Positions 16,522 through 24,972 of a DNA stretch of 35,955 nucleotides are shown here, piece by piece; within the stretch, counting starts at the first letter, position 1, and each line of letters opens with the position of its first letter. The stretch covers positions 1 through 35,955 of the forward strand of contig JASHOZ010000041.1 in NCBI GenBank assembly GCA_030038395.1, read 5' to 3'. This stretch comes from Nitrososphaerales archaeon. GTDB lineage: Archaea > Thermoproteota > Nitrososphaeria > Nitrososphaerales > Gagatemarchaeaceae. Below the pieces are notes generated by a model. It was not told the DNA's origin. It did not search any database and saw nothing but the letters and a program-made list of their open reading frames with translations. The position numbers and the translations under genes are program-made.

Positions 16522-16836
16522 CTACTTGGACTGCCTGGGCTTCAAATCTTCCTGATTGACGAGCCTGTTGACCAGCTCGTCCATCATGTGCCCGCCGCAC
16601 TCCACTCTAACGGTCTTTACCCCTTCGACAGCCAGAGCCGCATCCCTGATGCTCCTACCTGTGTCCACCGCGATTGGGCTGTATGCGGACAGCGGCTGGA
16701 ACCTGACCCTCACCGATCCCGATGAGACCTCGGACACGTCGGTCACTATGTTCAGCTCACCGAACTTCCGCGCCGTCTCCTCGTCTACGAGGTCATCGAG
16801 GCGCTCAGAGACTCTCTTCTTGAGGTCGCCGTCCAA
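16522..16836 (-). CDS. Small DUF59/MIP18-like protein (tentative)
   Basis: Protein of 104 residues starting with TTG at 16836, with a TATA-like box centred 30 bases upstream at 16862-16870. The N-terminus is charged and helical (LKKRVSERLDDLVDEETARKFG). The rest reads VRVRFQPLSAYSPIAVDTGRS, then IRDAALAVEGVKTVRVECGG. A beta strand, a helix and an xxVxGVxxVxVE strand resemble the DUF59/PaaD/SufT fold linked to iron-sulfur cluster assembly. One cysteine (VECGG) lies in the last strand. The match is by eye and weak. It shares a strand with the FtsZ-like gene downstream, which appears to have its own promoter. Confidence 0.6.
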   Translation of the reverse strand: MDGDLKKRVSERLDDLVDEETARKFGELNIVTDVSEVSSGSVRVRFQPLSAYSPIAVDTGRSIRDAALAVEGVKTVRVECGGHMMDELVNRLVNQEDLKPRQSK

Positions 16837-16861
16837 GTCAGCGCGTCGTGGCCGGTAGTGG

Positions 16862-16870
16862 GATATATGA
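16862..16870 (-). promoter_or_regulatory. TATA-like box for the DUF59-like gene
   Basis: Minus strand TCATATATC, centred 30 bases before the TTG at 16836. Confidence 0.5.
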
Positions 16871-16879
16871 CCTTCGCCT

Positions 16880-18358
16880 TCACCAGTGGACCTTCAACGT
16901 CAGCGGACGGGAAGCCTTGACCTCGTCGACCCTTCCGACGCTCGTCTCTACAGGAGGGTCGCCGAGCGTGCCATCCTTCAGCGACATGTAGATCTTGTTC
17001 ATCGCGTCCGCGTATTCGTCGAGCAGCTCCATCGGCTCCGACTCCGTCGGCTCGATCATGAGGGCCTCGGACACTATGAGCGGGAAGTAGACCGTGGGGG
17101 AGTGGACGCCTCGGTCAAGCAGCGCCTTCGCCACCTTCATCGCTCCACCCGGGAGCTCCCCCTTGACCGACACCACAGCTTCGTGTTTCCTTCTCAACCC
17201 CTCGCCGTGCGAGACAGGGAACGCGTTCGGATCTAGTCGCCGCCAGAGGTAGTTCGCGGCTAGGACTGCGAGCGAGGACACGTCCGCGAGCCCCGACGCG
17301 CCAAGCAGACGAATGTATGCGTACGCCCGAAGCAGCACGGCCGAGTTGCCGACGAACCCCTTCAGCTGGCCGATCGACCTCTCCTGGTCGTAGTCGAGCG
17401 AGTACTTGCCGCCGTTGTCAGCGATGAGCGGGACGGGAAGATACGGCGAGAGCTTATCGTTTGCTCCCACGGGGCCGGCGCCCGGCCCTCCTCCGCCGTG
17501 GGGCGTGGCGAATGTCTTGTGGAGATTGAGATGGACCACGTCGAATCCCATGTCGCCCGGTCTCGCCTTCCCCAGCAGGGCGTTCATGTTCGCCCCGTCG
17601 TAGTACATCAGGCCACCCGCTGCGTGCACCGCCTTCGAGACGTCCAAGACTTCGCTTTCGAACAGGCCGAGAGTGTTGGGGACGGTGAACATCATCCCGG
17701 CGGTCTTCTCGGAGACCAACTCCTGAACTGCCCGCGCCCGGACTTGGCCGCTGGAGTCCGACGGTACCTTGACGACCCTGAACCCTGCCATCGCCGCGCT
17801 CGCGGGATTCGTGCCGTGCGCCGAGTCCGGCACGAGTATCTCGTCTCTCTCGCTCCCGCCGTGCTCCATGAGGTACTTCCTGATCATCAGGACACCGGCG
17901 AACTCGCCCTGCGCACCTGCCGCGGTGCAGAGCGCGAAGCGGGACATCCCAGTAATCTCGCTGAGCATTCGCTCGAGTTCGTACAGGATTGAGAGAAGCC
18001 CCTGAACTGTCTCTGGAGGCTGCAAGGGGTGCGCCTGCTTCATCGCGTCGGAAGAGGCGATCATCTCCGAGACCTTCGGGTTGTACTTCATCGTACAGCT
18101 GCCCAGCGGGTACATTCCGAGTTCCACTGAGAAGTTCATCTGCGAGAGGCGGTTGAAGTGCCTCAGGACCTGAAGCTCGGAGAGTTCCGGCAGCTCGACT
18201 GAAGCCCGTCGCATGCGAGCAGGGACAAGCGAACCGGGTTCAGGGAACTCCTTTGCTATCTCCGGGTCAGACGGCGGCAGCATGCCCACTCTGCCGGGCC
18301 TGCTGATTTCGTTGAGTAGGGGCTCCTTCCAGCGAGCCTGCTTGAAGCCCTCAGGCAC
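16880..18358 (-). CDS. gcvPB: Glycine dehydrogenase (decarboxylating) subunit 2
   Basis: PLP-binding half of the split P-protein of the glycine cleavage system, 492 residues. It decarboxylates glycine and passes the aminomethyl group to lipoyl-H protein. The PLP lysine lies in LNLHKTFATPHGGGGPGAGP, the family's invariant block. Other landmarks are MYPLGSCTMKYNP near the N-terminal third, PDSAHGTNPASAAMAG and YYDGANMNALLG. The start is GTG at 18358, overlapping the end of gcvPA by 8 bases. Genes for the T, H and L proteins are not in the window. Both cleavage and reverse synthesis are possible in principle. Confidence 0.96.
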   Translation of the reverse strand: MPEGFKQARWKEPLLNEISRPGRVGMLPPSDPEIAKEFPEPGSLVPARMRRASVELPELSELQVLRHFNRLSQMNFSVELGMYPLGSCTMKYNPKVSEMIASSDAMKQAHPLQPPETVQGLLSILYELERMLSEITGMSRFALCTAAGAQGEFAGVLMIRKYLMEHGGSERDEILVPDSAHGTNPASAAMAGFRVVKVPSDSSGQVRARAVQELVSEKTAGMMFTVPNTLGLFESEVLDVSKAVHAAGGLMYYDGANMNALLGKARPGDMGFDVVHLNLHKTFATPHGGGGPGAGPVGANDKLSPYLPVPLIADNGGKYSLDYDQERSIGQLKGFVGNSAVLLRAYAYIRLLGASGLADVSSLAVLAANYLWRRLDPNAFPVSHGEGLRRKHEAVVSVKGELPGGAMKVAKALLDRGVHSPTVYFPLIVSEALMIEPTESEPMELLDEYADAMNKIYMSLKDGTLGDPPVETSVGRVDEVKASRPLTLKVHW

Positions 18359-19748
18359 CGTCGACCGCCTCCTGCAGTGCGGCCGCGAGACGCTCTATGT
18401 CGGCCCGCGTGTGCACCTCCGTTACGCAGAACGAGGCGCATCGGTCTCCCAGTCCGAAGCGACCGTCGAGAGGATAGCCCCCCAGGACGCCCGAGCGTGC
18501 GAGCCGCTCGAACACAGCCTGGGCGTTCGCCTCATCGTAGGAGACGGTGAACTCCTTGAAGAAGGCCCCGGTGAAGAGCGGATACCGCACGCCTCTGACC
18601 CTGGATAGCCTCCCCGCCGCGTAGTGCGAGTTGGATACCACAGTCTCCCCCAGCCTGCGCATTCCTTCTTTCCCAAGGAGCGACAGGTAGCTCGCAGCGC
18701 CCACGGCCATCAAAGACTGATTCGTGCACACGTTCGATGTCGCGGCCTCTCGCCTGATGTGCTGTTCTCGAGCCTGGAGCACCATGGCGAAGGCCCTGTC
18801 GTTCGGCTCATGGATGGTCGTGGTCATGCCTATGAGTCTCCCGGGCATACTCCGCGCAAGAGCCATGTCCTTGACGGCGAAGACGCCAAGGTGCGGCCCA
18901 CCGTAGTTCATCGGTATCCCCAGGGGCTGCCCCTCGCCGACGGCTATGTCGGCGCCGTAGGCACCGGGCCCTTTGATCAGCGAAAGAGATATCGGGTCCA
19001 CGCCGGCTATCGCCAGCCCCCCAGAAGCGTGGACGGTCGATGCGACTTCGTCTGCGTCGTCCTCGATGATTCCGAAGTAGTTGGGGTTCTCGAAGTAGAG
19101 ACATGCGACATCATCTGACATCCTGGCTCGCAGGTCTGACTCGTCGACCTTTCCGCTCTTGGTGTCGAACCCGACTGTGGCTAGCTCGATGCCCGCGGGC
19201 TCGGCGTATGTCTTGATCACTCTCTGTCTCTGCGGTCCGACGTTTCCTGCGATGAGCGCTCGCTTCCTCCCGGTGACCCTCGCGGCCATCCGGACAGCCT
19301 CTCCGGCCGCCGAAGCCCAGTCGTAGAGCGAGCTGTTGCATGCCTGCATCCCCAGCAGATCGCACATCAGGCTCTGGTACTCGAACAGCGCCTGGAGCAT
19401 CCCCTGGCTGATCTCCGCCTGGTACGGAGTGTAGCTCGTGTAGAACTCCTGCCTGGACATGATCGACTCTACGGCCGCAGGGACGTAGTGCGGCCAGACC
19501 CCGCCCCCGAGAAAGCAGAGAGAGCCGGGGGGCGTGCGATTGGCGGACAGCCTCTCTTGGATGTCTCTCCTTACGGAGTACTCAGTAGCCGCATCCGGCA
19601 CCTTCAACTTCCTCTTCAGCCTGACCTCCTGAGGTATGTCGGAGAATAGCTCGTCCACTGACTTTGCTCCCAACGCCGACAGCATCTCGGCCACAATCGC
19701 TGCGTCGAGGTTTGGGAGAAGAGGGTGATGAGAAGATTCCCCGGACAT
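18351..19748 (-). CDS. gcvPA: Glycine dehydrogenase (decarboxylating) subunit 1
   Basis: The other half of the two-subunit P-protein, about 465 residues, which pairs with GcvPB in an alpha2-beta2 enzyme. Family blocks are FLGGGVWPHYVPAAVESI, FYTSYTPYQAEISQGMLQALFEYQ, NSSLYDWASAAGEAVRMAAR and GEGQPLGIPMNYGGPHLGVFA. ATG at 19748 is preferred over GTG at 19757, because it stands 25 bases after a TATA-like box and fits the family N-terminus. The gene is transcribed divergently from the membrane protein at 19804. Translation of gcvPB is probably coupled through the 8-base overlap. Confidence 0.95.
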   Translation of the reverse strand: MSGESSHHPLLPNLDAAIVAEMLSALGAKSVDELFSDIPQEVRLKRKLKVPDAATEYSVRRDIQERLSANRTPPGSLCFLGGGVWPHYVPAAVESIMSRQEFYTSYTPYQAEISQGMLQALFEYQSLMCDLLGMQACNSSLYDWASAAGEAVRMAARVTGRKRALIAGNVGPQRQRVIKTYAEPAGIELATVGFDTKSGKVDESDLRARMSDDVACLYFENPNYFGIIEDDADEVASTVHASGGLAIAGVDPISLSLIKGPGAYGADIAVGEGQPLGIPMNYGGPHLGVFAVKDMALARSMPGRLIGMTTTIHEPNDRAFAMVLQAREQHIRREAATSNVCTNQSLMAVGAASYLSLLGKEGMRRLGETVVSNSHYAAGRLSRVRGVRYPLFTGAFFKEFTVSYDEANAQAVFERLARSGVLGGYPLDGRFGLGDRCASFCVTEVHTRADIERLAAALQEAVDGA

Positions 19749-19767
19749 TCGAAACACCCGAAAAACG

Positions 19768-19778
19768 CTTAAAATAAG
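19768..19778. promoter_or_regulatory. Shared AT-rich box between gcvPA and the membrane protein gene
   Basis: CTTAAAATAAG, near-palindromic, is the only AT-rich block in the 55-base divergent gap. It sits 25 bases from the gcvPA ATG on the minus strand and about 31 bases from the TTG at 19804 on the plus strand. One box may serve both directions, and both transcripts would be leaderless. Confidence 0.45.
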
Positions 19779-19803
19779 AACGTAGCGCCGTGGCGGTACC
19801 CGA

Positions 19804-21468
19804 TTGAAACGGTTCGTCTATGCCGCGCTTCTCCTCTTGCTCATGGCGTCCGTAGTGACCGTGCAGCCGGCCGTTCACGCTCAGAGCTCGCCTGAAGCGG
19901 TCGCCACGAGTCAGTACATCATCAACAGGTACGGCTACGTAGTCGCCAACGAGAGCGTCACGCTCATCAACCGGAGCAACTCCACGGAGACGACGCCGAG
20001 CCTGGCGATAGGGCTAGGTAACCTGTCGGAGGACGTGGTCTCCTACAACACGACGGGGAGCGGATACGGGTCCGTCGCGCTCTCGGGAGACTCCTTCGCG
20101 ATAGCAGGAGGAGAGCCGATCGCCGCCGTGACCAACGAGACCTTCGAAGTGAGGGCGCTCCTGGACAACGTGGTCTCCACCGCGTCCAACGGCACACTCC
20201 AGGTCCAGGTGCTGATACACCCCTCCGCGAACATGACATTTCTGAACCTCCATGAGGTCGTCGAGATGCCGGAGGTCACCGCCTTCGCGTCAAGCCCCAC
20301 GGGACTTACGGCTTCGACGGTCGGGAACAAGACGACGTACTCGGCGGTCGTCGACAACGTCACGCTGACCGCGGCCACTACGCAGCTGAAGTCGATAAAA
20401 CAGGCGTCGGGGCAGGACTTCCACCCGCTGGTCGTCTACCAGGCCAAACGGACCATCTCCGTGGGCTCGAACATGGAGCCCGAGGTCACGGACCAGATAA
20501 CCTTCGGGAACATGGGGACGACGAGCCTGAGCTGGCTGTTCGTCTCCCCTCTGGTCCCCGATGGGACCAAGGTCACGATAATACCGCCCCCGGTCCCCCA
20601 CCTGCTCAACCCGGCGACGTTCCAACTCGACAACTACGGAATCGACCTGGCCAACACGAAGGCGGTCGCAGCGGCTGTGAACCCCGGCGAGAACTTCACG
20701 ATCGAGTACAGCTACCCTCTGCCTCAGCAGTACTACACCGCGTCAGGGGGAGTCGTGTCAATCGACATCCCATCCGCGCCTCCTATCCAGGCCTTCATCG
20801 ACTCGTATGTCGTCCAGCTATCTCTCCCGACCGGCTACAGGGTCGTCAGCGCGCCGCCCGCCGCGTCGACCGACCTCGCGCCCGACCTCTGGGTCGCCGG
20901 AAGCGTCAAGATGTCGTACAGCTTGAACGCGGGGTGGGGGCTCAGCAGTGGCATCCCGGCAGCCTCCGCGGTCTTTGTGCTGCTCCTCATAGGCCTCTTC
21001 GCGGTCAGGACGAGCACGTCGGAGGAGGAGGAAGCGGAGGAGGAGTCTTCGACGGAGTCCGCGTCGGCGATGATAAAGGCTTTCGAAGACAAGACCGCCC
21101 TCATCAACAGCATATGGCCCGAGGTCGCGGCCGCGGACGTCAGCGACCTGAACAAGGCCTACTTCGATGAAATCAGAGGGCGTCTGGACACGTTCAGAAG
21201 CAGGGCTCTCCAGAGGCTCAACGAGGTCAGGCAGAAGTCGACGACGCAGAAGTTCTTCGAACTCCTCAACCAGATGCACACCACCGAGCGAGAAGTAGAC
21301 AGAGCTTCGAAGGACAAGCTCAACCTCTACGAGCAGTATTACACAAGGAGGATGCGGAAAGAAGTCTTCGAGAGGCTCCTTCCGCAGTATTCCAAGAGGC
21401 TCGAGAAGGCGCTGAACGAGCTCTCGGATGAGCTGCACCAGGTACAGAGAGAGGCTAAGCTGCTCTGA
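19804..21468 (+). CDS. Secreted/membrane-anchored protein with one C-terminal membrane helix
   Basis: Protein of 554 residues with no family I recognise. It begins with a signal peptide (MKRFVYAALLLLLMASVV) ending near VHAQSS. About 360 extracellular residues of beta-rich sequence follow, with many N-x-S/T sites that could be glycosylated. A single membrane helix lies near residues 381-400 (IPAASAVFVLLLIGLFAV). An acidic linker (TSEEEEAEEESS) and about 140 residues of charged, mostly helical, coiled-coil-like cytoplasmic sequence (MIKAFEDK to the end) complete it. The arrangement could link the cell surface to something inside. TTG at 19804 is supported by the TATA-like box. The divergent neighbour gcvPA gives no functional hint. 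Confidence 0.8.
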   Translation: MKRFVYAALLLLLMASVVTVQPAVHAQSSPEAVATSQYIINRYGYVVANESVTLINRSNSTETTPSLAIGLGNLSEDVVSYNTTGSGYGSVALSGDSFAIAGGEPIAAVTNETFEVRALLDNVVSTASNGTLQVQVLIHPSANMTFLNLHEVVEMPEVTAFASSPTGLTASTVGNKTTYSAVVDNVTLTAATTQLKSIKQASGQDFHPLVVYQAKRTISVGSNMEPEVTDQITFGNMGTTSLSWLFVSPLVPDGTKVTIIPPPVPHLLNPATFQLDNYGIDLANTKAVAAAVNPGENFTIEYSYPLPQQYYTASGGVVSIDIPSAPPIQAFIDSYVVQLSLPTGYRVVSAPPAASTDLAPDLWVAGSVKMSYSLNAGWGLSSGIPAASAVFVLLLIGLFAVRTSTSEEEEAEEESSTESASAMIKAFEDKTALINSIWPEVAAADVSDLNKAYFDEIRGRLDTFRSRALQRLNEVRQKSTTQKFFELLNQMHTTEREVDRASKDKLNLYEQYYTRRMRKEVFERLLPQYSKRLEKALNELSDELHQVQREAKLL

Positions 21469-21568
21469 GCGCGAGTGGGCTCGCGGACTCCAGTTCCGCC
21501 ACTCGCGGCTGAAGCGCCCTCATCTGACCCATGCGGCTGAGCGACCTCTCCGAGACTACCTCGGGAGC

Positions 21569-21577
21569 AGATTTATC
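21569..21577 (+). promoter_or_regulatory. TATA-like box for trxB
   Basis: AGATTTATC, about 32 bases before the ATG at 21605. It argues that the frame open from 21428 is not translated upstream of this ATG. Confidence 0.5.
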
Positions 21578-21604
21578 AGCGGCGCCCCGCTCCGCGACCC
21601 AGCC

Positions 21605-22549
21605 ATGCCCAAGGGAGTTGAACGCCTCGTCATCATAGGCTCCGGCCCGGCTGGGCTCACCGCGGCGATTTACGGCTGCAGGGCGGACCTCTCGCCACTA
21701 GTGTTCATGGGGACGCAGTACGGCGGGCAGCTGATGCTGACGAGCGAAGTGGAGAACTTCCCGGGGTTTAGGGACCCGGTGATGGGGCCTGACCTGATGA
21801 TGAGCATGAAGTCCCAGGCCGAGAGGCTCGGGGCGCGGCTCGTCCAAGAAGACGTGGTGAAGGTGAACTTCCGGACCAGACCTTTCGAGATAACCACGGA
21901 AAGCGGACAGGTCAGCGCCCGTGCGGTGATCGTCGCCACAGGCGCAAACCCGAAACGTATTGGGCTTGAGAACGAACTGAGGCTGATGGGCAAGGGCGTC
22001 TCCAACTGCGCGGTCTGCGACGCCTTCTTCTTCAGGGGGAAGAGGGTGGCAGTAGTGGGCGGAGGCGACACAGCGATGGAGGAAGCCAATTTCCTGTCGA
22101 AGTTCGCGAGCTCCGTCCAGATTATCCACAGGCGGGCCGAGCTCAGGGCCAACGCGGCGCTGAGGAGGGAGGCGGAGTCCAACCCGAAGATTAGCTTCGT
22201 ATGGAACACGGTCGTCACAGACGTGCTGGGAGCCGCCAAGGTCGAGGGGGTCAGGGTCAGGAACGTGGAGACCGGAGAGCAGAGCACGATGGGGGTGGAC
22301 GGCTTGTTCGTCGCCATAGGCCACGAACCGAACACTGATGTCTTCAGGGGCCAGATGGAGCTGGACGAGAAAGGCTACGCGAAGGTCAGAAACGGAACAG
22401 AGAGCAGCGTCCCCGGGGTGTTTGTGGCGGGCGACGTCCGAGACTTCAGGTACAGGCAGGCGGTCACGGCGGCGGCCGAAGGGTGCAAGGCGTTGATTGA
22501 TGCGGAGAAGTTCGTGAAAGCAGACCTCGCGGCCGCCGCGGTCAGTTGA
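21605..22549 (+). CDS. trxB: Thioredoxin reductase (NAD(P)H-dependent flavoprotein)
   Basis: FAD-containing disulfide reductase, 314 residues from the ATG at 21605. The FAD-binding motif is VIIGSGPAGLTAAIYG at residues 9-24. The redox-active pair is C135 and C138 in CAVCDA, where many enzymes have CATCDG. The NAD(P)H-binding motif is VAVVGGGDTAMEEA near 148-161, followed by IHRRAELRAN, whose HRR suggests NADPH. The second FAD motif is GVFVAGDVRDFRYRQAVTAAAEG. It keeps thioredoxin-type proteins reduced. The 3' end overlaps the convergent radical SAM gene by 8 bases. Confidence 0.95.
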   Translation: MPKGVERLVIIGSGPAGLTAAIYGCRADLSPLVFMGTQYGGQLMLTSEVENFPGFRDPVMGPDLMMSMKSQAERLGARLVQEDVVKVNFRTRPFEITTESGQVSARAVIVATGANPKRIGLENELRLMGKGVSNCAVCDAFFFRGKRVAVVGGGDTAMEEANFLSKFASSVQIIHRRAELRANAALRREAESNPKISFVWNTVVTDVLGAAKVEGVRVRNVETGEQSTMGVDGLFVAIGHEPNTDVFRGQMELDEKGYAKVRNGTESSVPGVFVAGDVRDFRYRQAVTAAAEGCKALIDAEKFVKADLAAAAVS

Positions 22550-23633
22550 GGAACGACTCGAACCTGTCCTCCTTGTACGACCGACCAAGGGGGCCTATCA
22601 CGGGGGTTGCCTGGCCGCACCGGCGGCATCTGTTCTTGGCGTCGAGGTTGTATTCGAGTATGCGATACCCGTGCCTTCCGACGACTACAGAACCGCACCC
22701 TGTGCAGTAGGTGTTCTCGGCCGGGTGCCCCGGCACGTTCCCGATGTACACGTAGTTCAGCCCCGCCTCCCTCCCGATCCTGTGGTGCCTCTCGAGCACC
22801 TCCACCGGGGTCATGGGAAGGTCCATCATCTTGTAGTCCGGGTGGAACCGAAGGAAGTGGACGGGAGTGTCGGGACCCAGGTTGTCGCAGACCCACCGGC
22901 AGAGCCGCTTCGCTGCGTCCAACGACTCGCCGACCTTGGGAACGATGAGGTCTGTTATCTCGACGTGTACTCTGGTCCGCGCCTTTATCTCAAGAAGGCT
23001 CTGGAAGATGGGGTCGGCGTTCGGGATTGCTATGTAGCGCCGCACGAATCCTGTCTCGCCGCTCCCTTTGAAGTCGACGGTGGCGCAGTCCAGAAACCCG
23101 TCCATGAGACCTACCGTCTCGGGCGTGTCGTAACCGTTTGACACGAATATGTTGAAGAGGCCCCTCGACCTCGCCACTACCCCTACGTCCCTCGCGTACT
23201 CCATGAATATCGTGGGCTGATTGTACGTGTACGCGATCCCTTCGCATCCTCGGGCGACAGCGGCGTCGACGATCTCTTCTGGAGATGCTTCCATTCCCTC
23301 GACCTTGCGCAGCTGGCTGATGTCACTGTTCTGGCAATACGCGCACGCCCAAGAACAGCCGCTCGTCGCTATCGAGAAGATCTTGGACCCCGGCCTGTAG
23401 TGGACCACCGGCTTCTTTTCAATCGGGTCGATGTGGCCGGCGACGACCCGGCCGTACACCAGAAGGTAGAGCTTGCCCCCTACGACTCCCCTTACGCCGC
23501 AGAACCCGACCTGCCCTTCGCCAATCTGGCACGACCGCGCGCACGCCGTGCACTGCACGCGGCCGGTCGGTAGGGGCCTCGCCAGCTCCGCCTCCTTCCC
23601 GGAGGGGGTCGTGAGCCTAACTGAGGCAGACAT
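22542..23633 (-). CDS. amrS: Radical SAM enzyme, AmrS/PflA-like (AmmeMemoRadiSam type)
   Basis: Radical SAM protein of 363 residues related to pyruvate formate-lyase activases. The N-terminal cysteine block is VQCTACARSCQIGEGQVGFCGVR. The iron-sulfur motif is CSWACAYCQ with C93, C97 and C100. The central barrel contains GIAYTYNQPTIFMEYA and VSNGYDTPETV. The C-terminus has zinc-ribbon-like pairs CTGCG and CRRCG. This architecture corresponds to the AmmeMemoRadiSam family, usually found with Memo and AMMECR1 proteins; neither is in the window. The biochemical product is not settled. A TATA-like box at 23658-23666 stands about 29 bases before the ATG. Confidence 0.87.
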   Translation of the reverse strand: MSASVRLTTPSGKEAELARPLPTGRVQCTACARSCQIGEGQVGFCGVRGVVGGKLYLLVYGRVVAGHIDPIEKKPVVHYRPGSKIFSIATSGCSWACAYCQNSDISQLRKVEGMEASPEEIVDAAVARGCEGIAYTYNQPTIFMEYARDVGVVARSRGLFNIFVSNGYDTPETVGLMDGFLDCATVDFKGSGETGFVRRYIAIPNADPIFQSLLEIKARTRVHVEITDLIVPKVGESLDAAKRLCRWVCDNLGPDTPVHFLRFHPDYKMMDLPMTPVEVLERHHRIGREAGLNYVYIGNVPGHPAENTYCTGCGSVVVGRHGYRILEYNLDAKNRCRRCGQATPVIGPLGRSYKEDRFESFLN

Positions 23634-23657
23634 GCAGTGCGATATCGGCCGCGCAGA

Positions 23658-23666
23658 CCATTAAGC
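23658..23666 (-). promoter_or_regulatory. TATA-like box for the radical SAM gene
   Basis: Minus strand GCTTAATGG, centred 29 bases before the ATG at 23633. Confidence 0.45.
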
Positions 23667-23693
23667 GTTCCCGGAGAGCCCGCGACGAGCGGG

Positions 23694-24752
23694 TCACGGC
23701 TTCAGCGTGTTTCCCCCGCTTATAACCGCGACGGTGTCTCCTTTGGGCGCCGTCTTCCTGAATGCGGCGACTGAAGCCACGCCAGCCATCTCGATCTGGA
23801 GGCCATACTCCCTGTAGAAGGCGGTCCTCTCCTCCTCCATCTCCTTGTCAGAGACTTCGACCGCTCCCCCCTGGGTCGCGTGGATTGCGCCGACCGCGTC
23901 GTCGCCATAGGTCGGGAAGCCCACCGCTATTGCGCCTGCGTCCGTGAGCGGCCTTTGGTACTTCACCTTCTGCCGCTTCTTGTACGCCAGCACGACGGGG
24001 TTCGTGCGAGAGGCCTGCACCGCCACGAGTCGGGGCAGCTCGGCGATGAGCCCCATGCTCTTGAGCTCCGTCAGGGCCTTGTAAGTGGCGCTGAACAGCG
24101 TGGCGTTTCCCACCGGGACAAGGATGTTCCTGACGCCTGGGAGCTCCGCCAGTATCTCGTAAGCGAGCGTCTTCTGCCCCTCCTTCCTGTACCCGTAGTC
24201 GCCCCCCAGGAAAGCCTCCCTGCGCTTCGAGTAGGCGATGGCCCTCCGCTGCGCTTCGGTAAAGTCACCATCCACCTTGACTATCTTCGCGTCGTGCGTC
24301 TCGTGGATGTCCCTTATCTTGAGCCAGTTTGCGTTCCTGCTCACGAAGACCGTCGCCCTGACCCCGCCGAGCTTCGCGTAGTATGCCAGGGAATAGGCCA
24401 TGTTTCCCGTGGAGGCGCACACAACCTCGTCGTACCCGTATTCGAGGGCTTTCGCGACTTCGACCACCGAACCTCTGTCCTTGAAGGACTTCGTGGGATT
24501 CTCGTTCTCGAGCTTAAGGAAGAGCCCACTCTCGCGGGCTGGGAGGAGCGTCGTCCCTCCGAGCTTGTAGTGCCTGTACTCCCCATCCGGGAGCGCCGGC
24601 TCGTAGCTCCAGAAGTCTTTCTTCAGGCTCGGCAGCTTCAGGTCTCCCGTTCCAGCGACGTCCAGAATGCCCTCACAGTTGTCGCACAGCTGCCTCGGAA
24701 AGAACATGGAGTACTGCTTCCCGCAGGCGTGGCACTTCAGGAGGTACCGCAT
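23694..24752 (-). CDS. thrC: Threonine synthase
   Basis: PLP enzyme that converts O-phosphohomoserine to threonine, 352 residues. The N-terminal zinc-ribbon-like segment has CHACGK and CDNCEG, as in many archaeal threonine synthases. The PLP lysine is in ENENPTKSFKDRGS, and the ring-nitrogen/phosphate contacts include ASTGNMAYSLAYYAK and VPVGNATLF. The protein ends VISGGNTLKP, a typical C-terminus. It is monocistronic, with a TATA-like box 27 bases before the ATG and no ribosome-binding site, so a leaderless message is likely. A related beta-replacing PLP enzyme is the only alternative; the zinc-ribbon favours threonine synthase. Confidence 0.93.
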   Translation of the reverse strand: MRYLLKCHACGKQYSMFFPRQLCDNCEGILDVAGTGDLKLPSLKKDFWSYEPALPDGEYRHYKLGGTTLLPARESGLFLKLENENPTKSFKDRGSVVEVAKALEYGYDEVVCASTGNMAYSLAYYAKLGGVRATVFVSRNANWLKIRDIHETHDAKIVKVDGDFTEAQRRAIAYSKRREAFLGGDYGYRKEGQKTLAYEILAELPGVRNILVPVGNATLFSATYKALTELKSMGLIAELPRLVAVQASRTNPVVLAYKKRQKVKYQRPLTDAGAIAVGFPTYGDDAVGAIHATQGGAVEVSDKEMEEERTAFYREYGLQIEMAGVASVAAFRKTAPKGDTVAVISGGNTLKP

Positions 24753-24775
24753 ACCTGGTCGCCTTCAGCGGCCCT

Positions 24776-24783
24776 GATTTAAC
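24776..24783 (-). promoter_or_regulatory. TATA-like box for thrC
   Basis: Minus strand CGTTAAAT, centred 27 bases before the ATG at 24752. Confidence 0.5.
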
Positions 24784-24972
24784 GGACCCTCTGCATCGTG
24801 GCGGACGCTTCTCTCCCTTCGGTGGCCGGAATCGGCCGAGACCACGAGTGCCTATCGCTATCGTCGCCTGCGTGCTCGGCGGTCGTTCGTCTCACATTCG
24901 CCCTCTCCTCACCCGGCCATCCGATTTCGGGACGCGGCGACCTTCTCTTAGAGAAGGGAGGGGCCGACGGGC
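24784..24972. other. Gap between thrC and the small cysteine protein
   Basis: Several overlapping frames are open here on both strands, as expected in GC-rich DNA, and none has family-like sequence. I found no tRNA or clear hairpin. Confidence 0.4.

Noticed and set aside
16415-16600. 62-residue extension of the FtsZ-like protein
   Set aside because: It overlaps the upstream gene by 79 bases, contains the likely promoter and has no family sequence.
20818-21438. 206-residue minus-strand frame opposite the surface protein
   Set aside because: Arg/Leu/Val-rich mirror of the coding strand, which has a signal peptide and membrane helix in the right order.
21428-21604. 59-residue N-terminal extension of thioredoxin reductase
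   Set aside because: The extension overlaps the upstream gene, contains a TATA-like box and adds sequence before a normal FAD-binding N-terminus.
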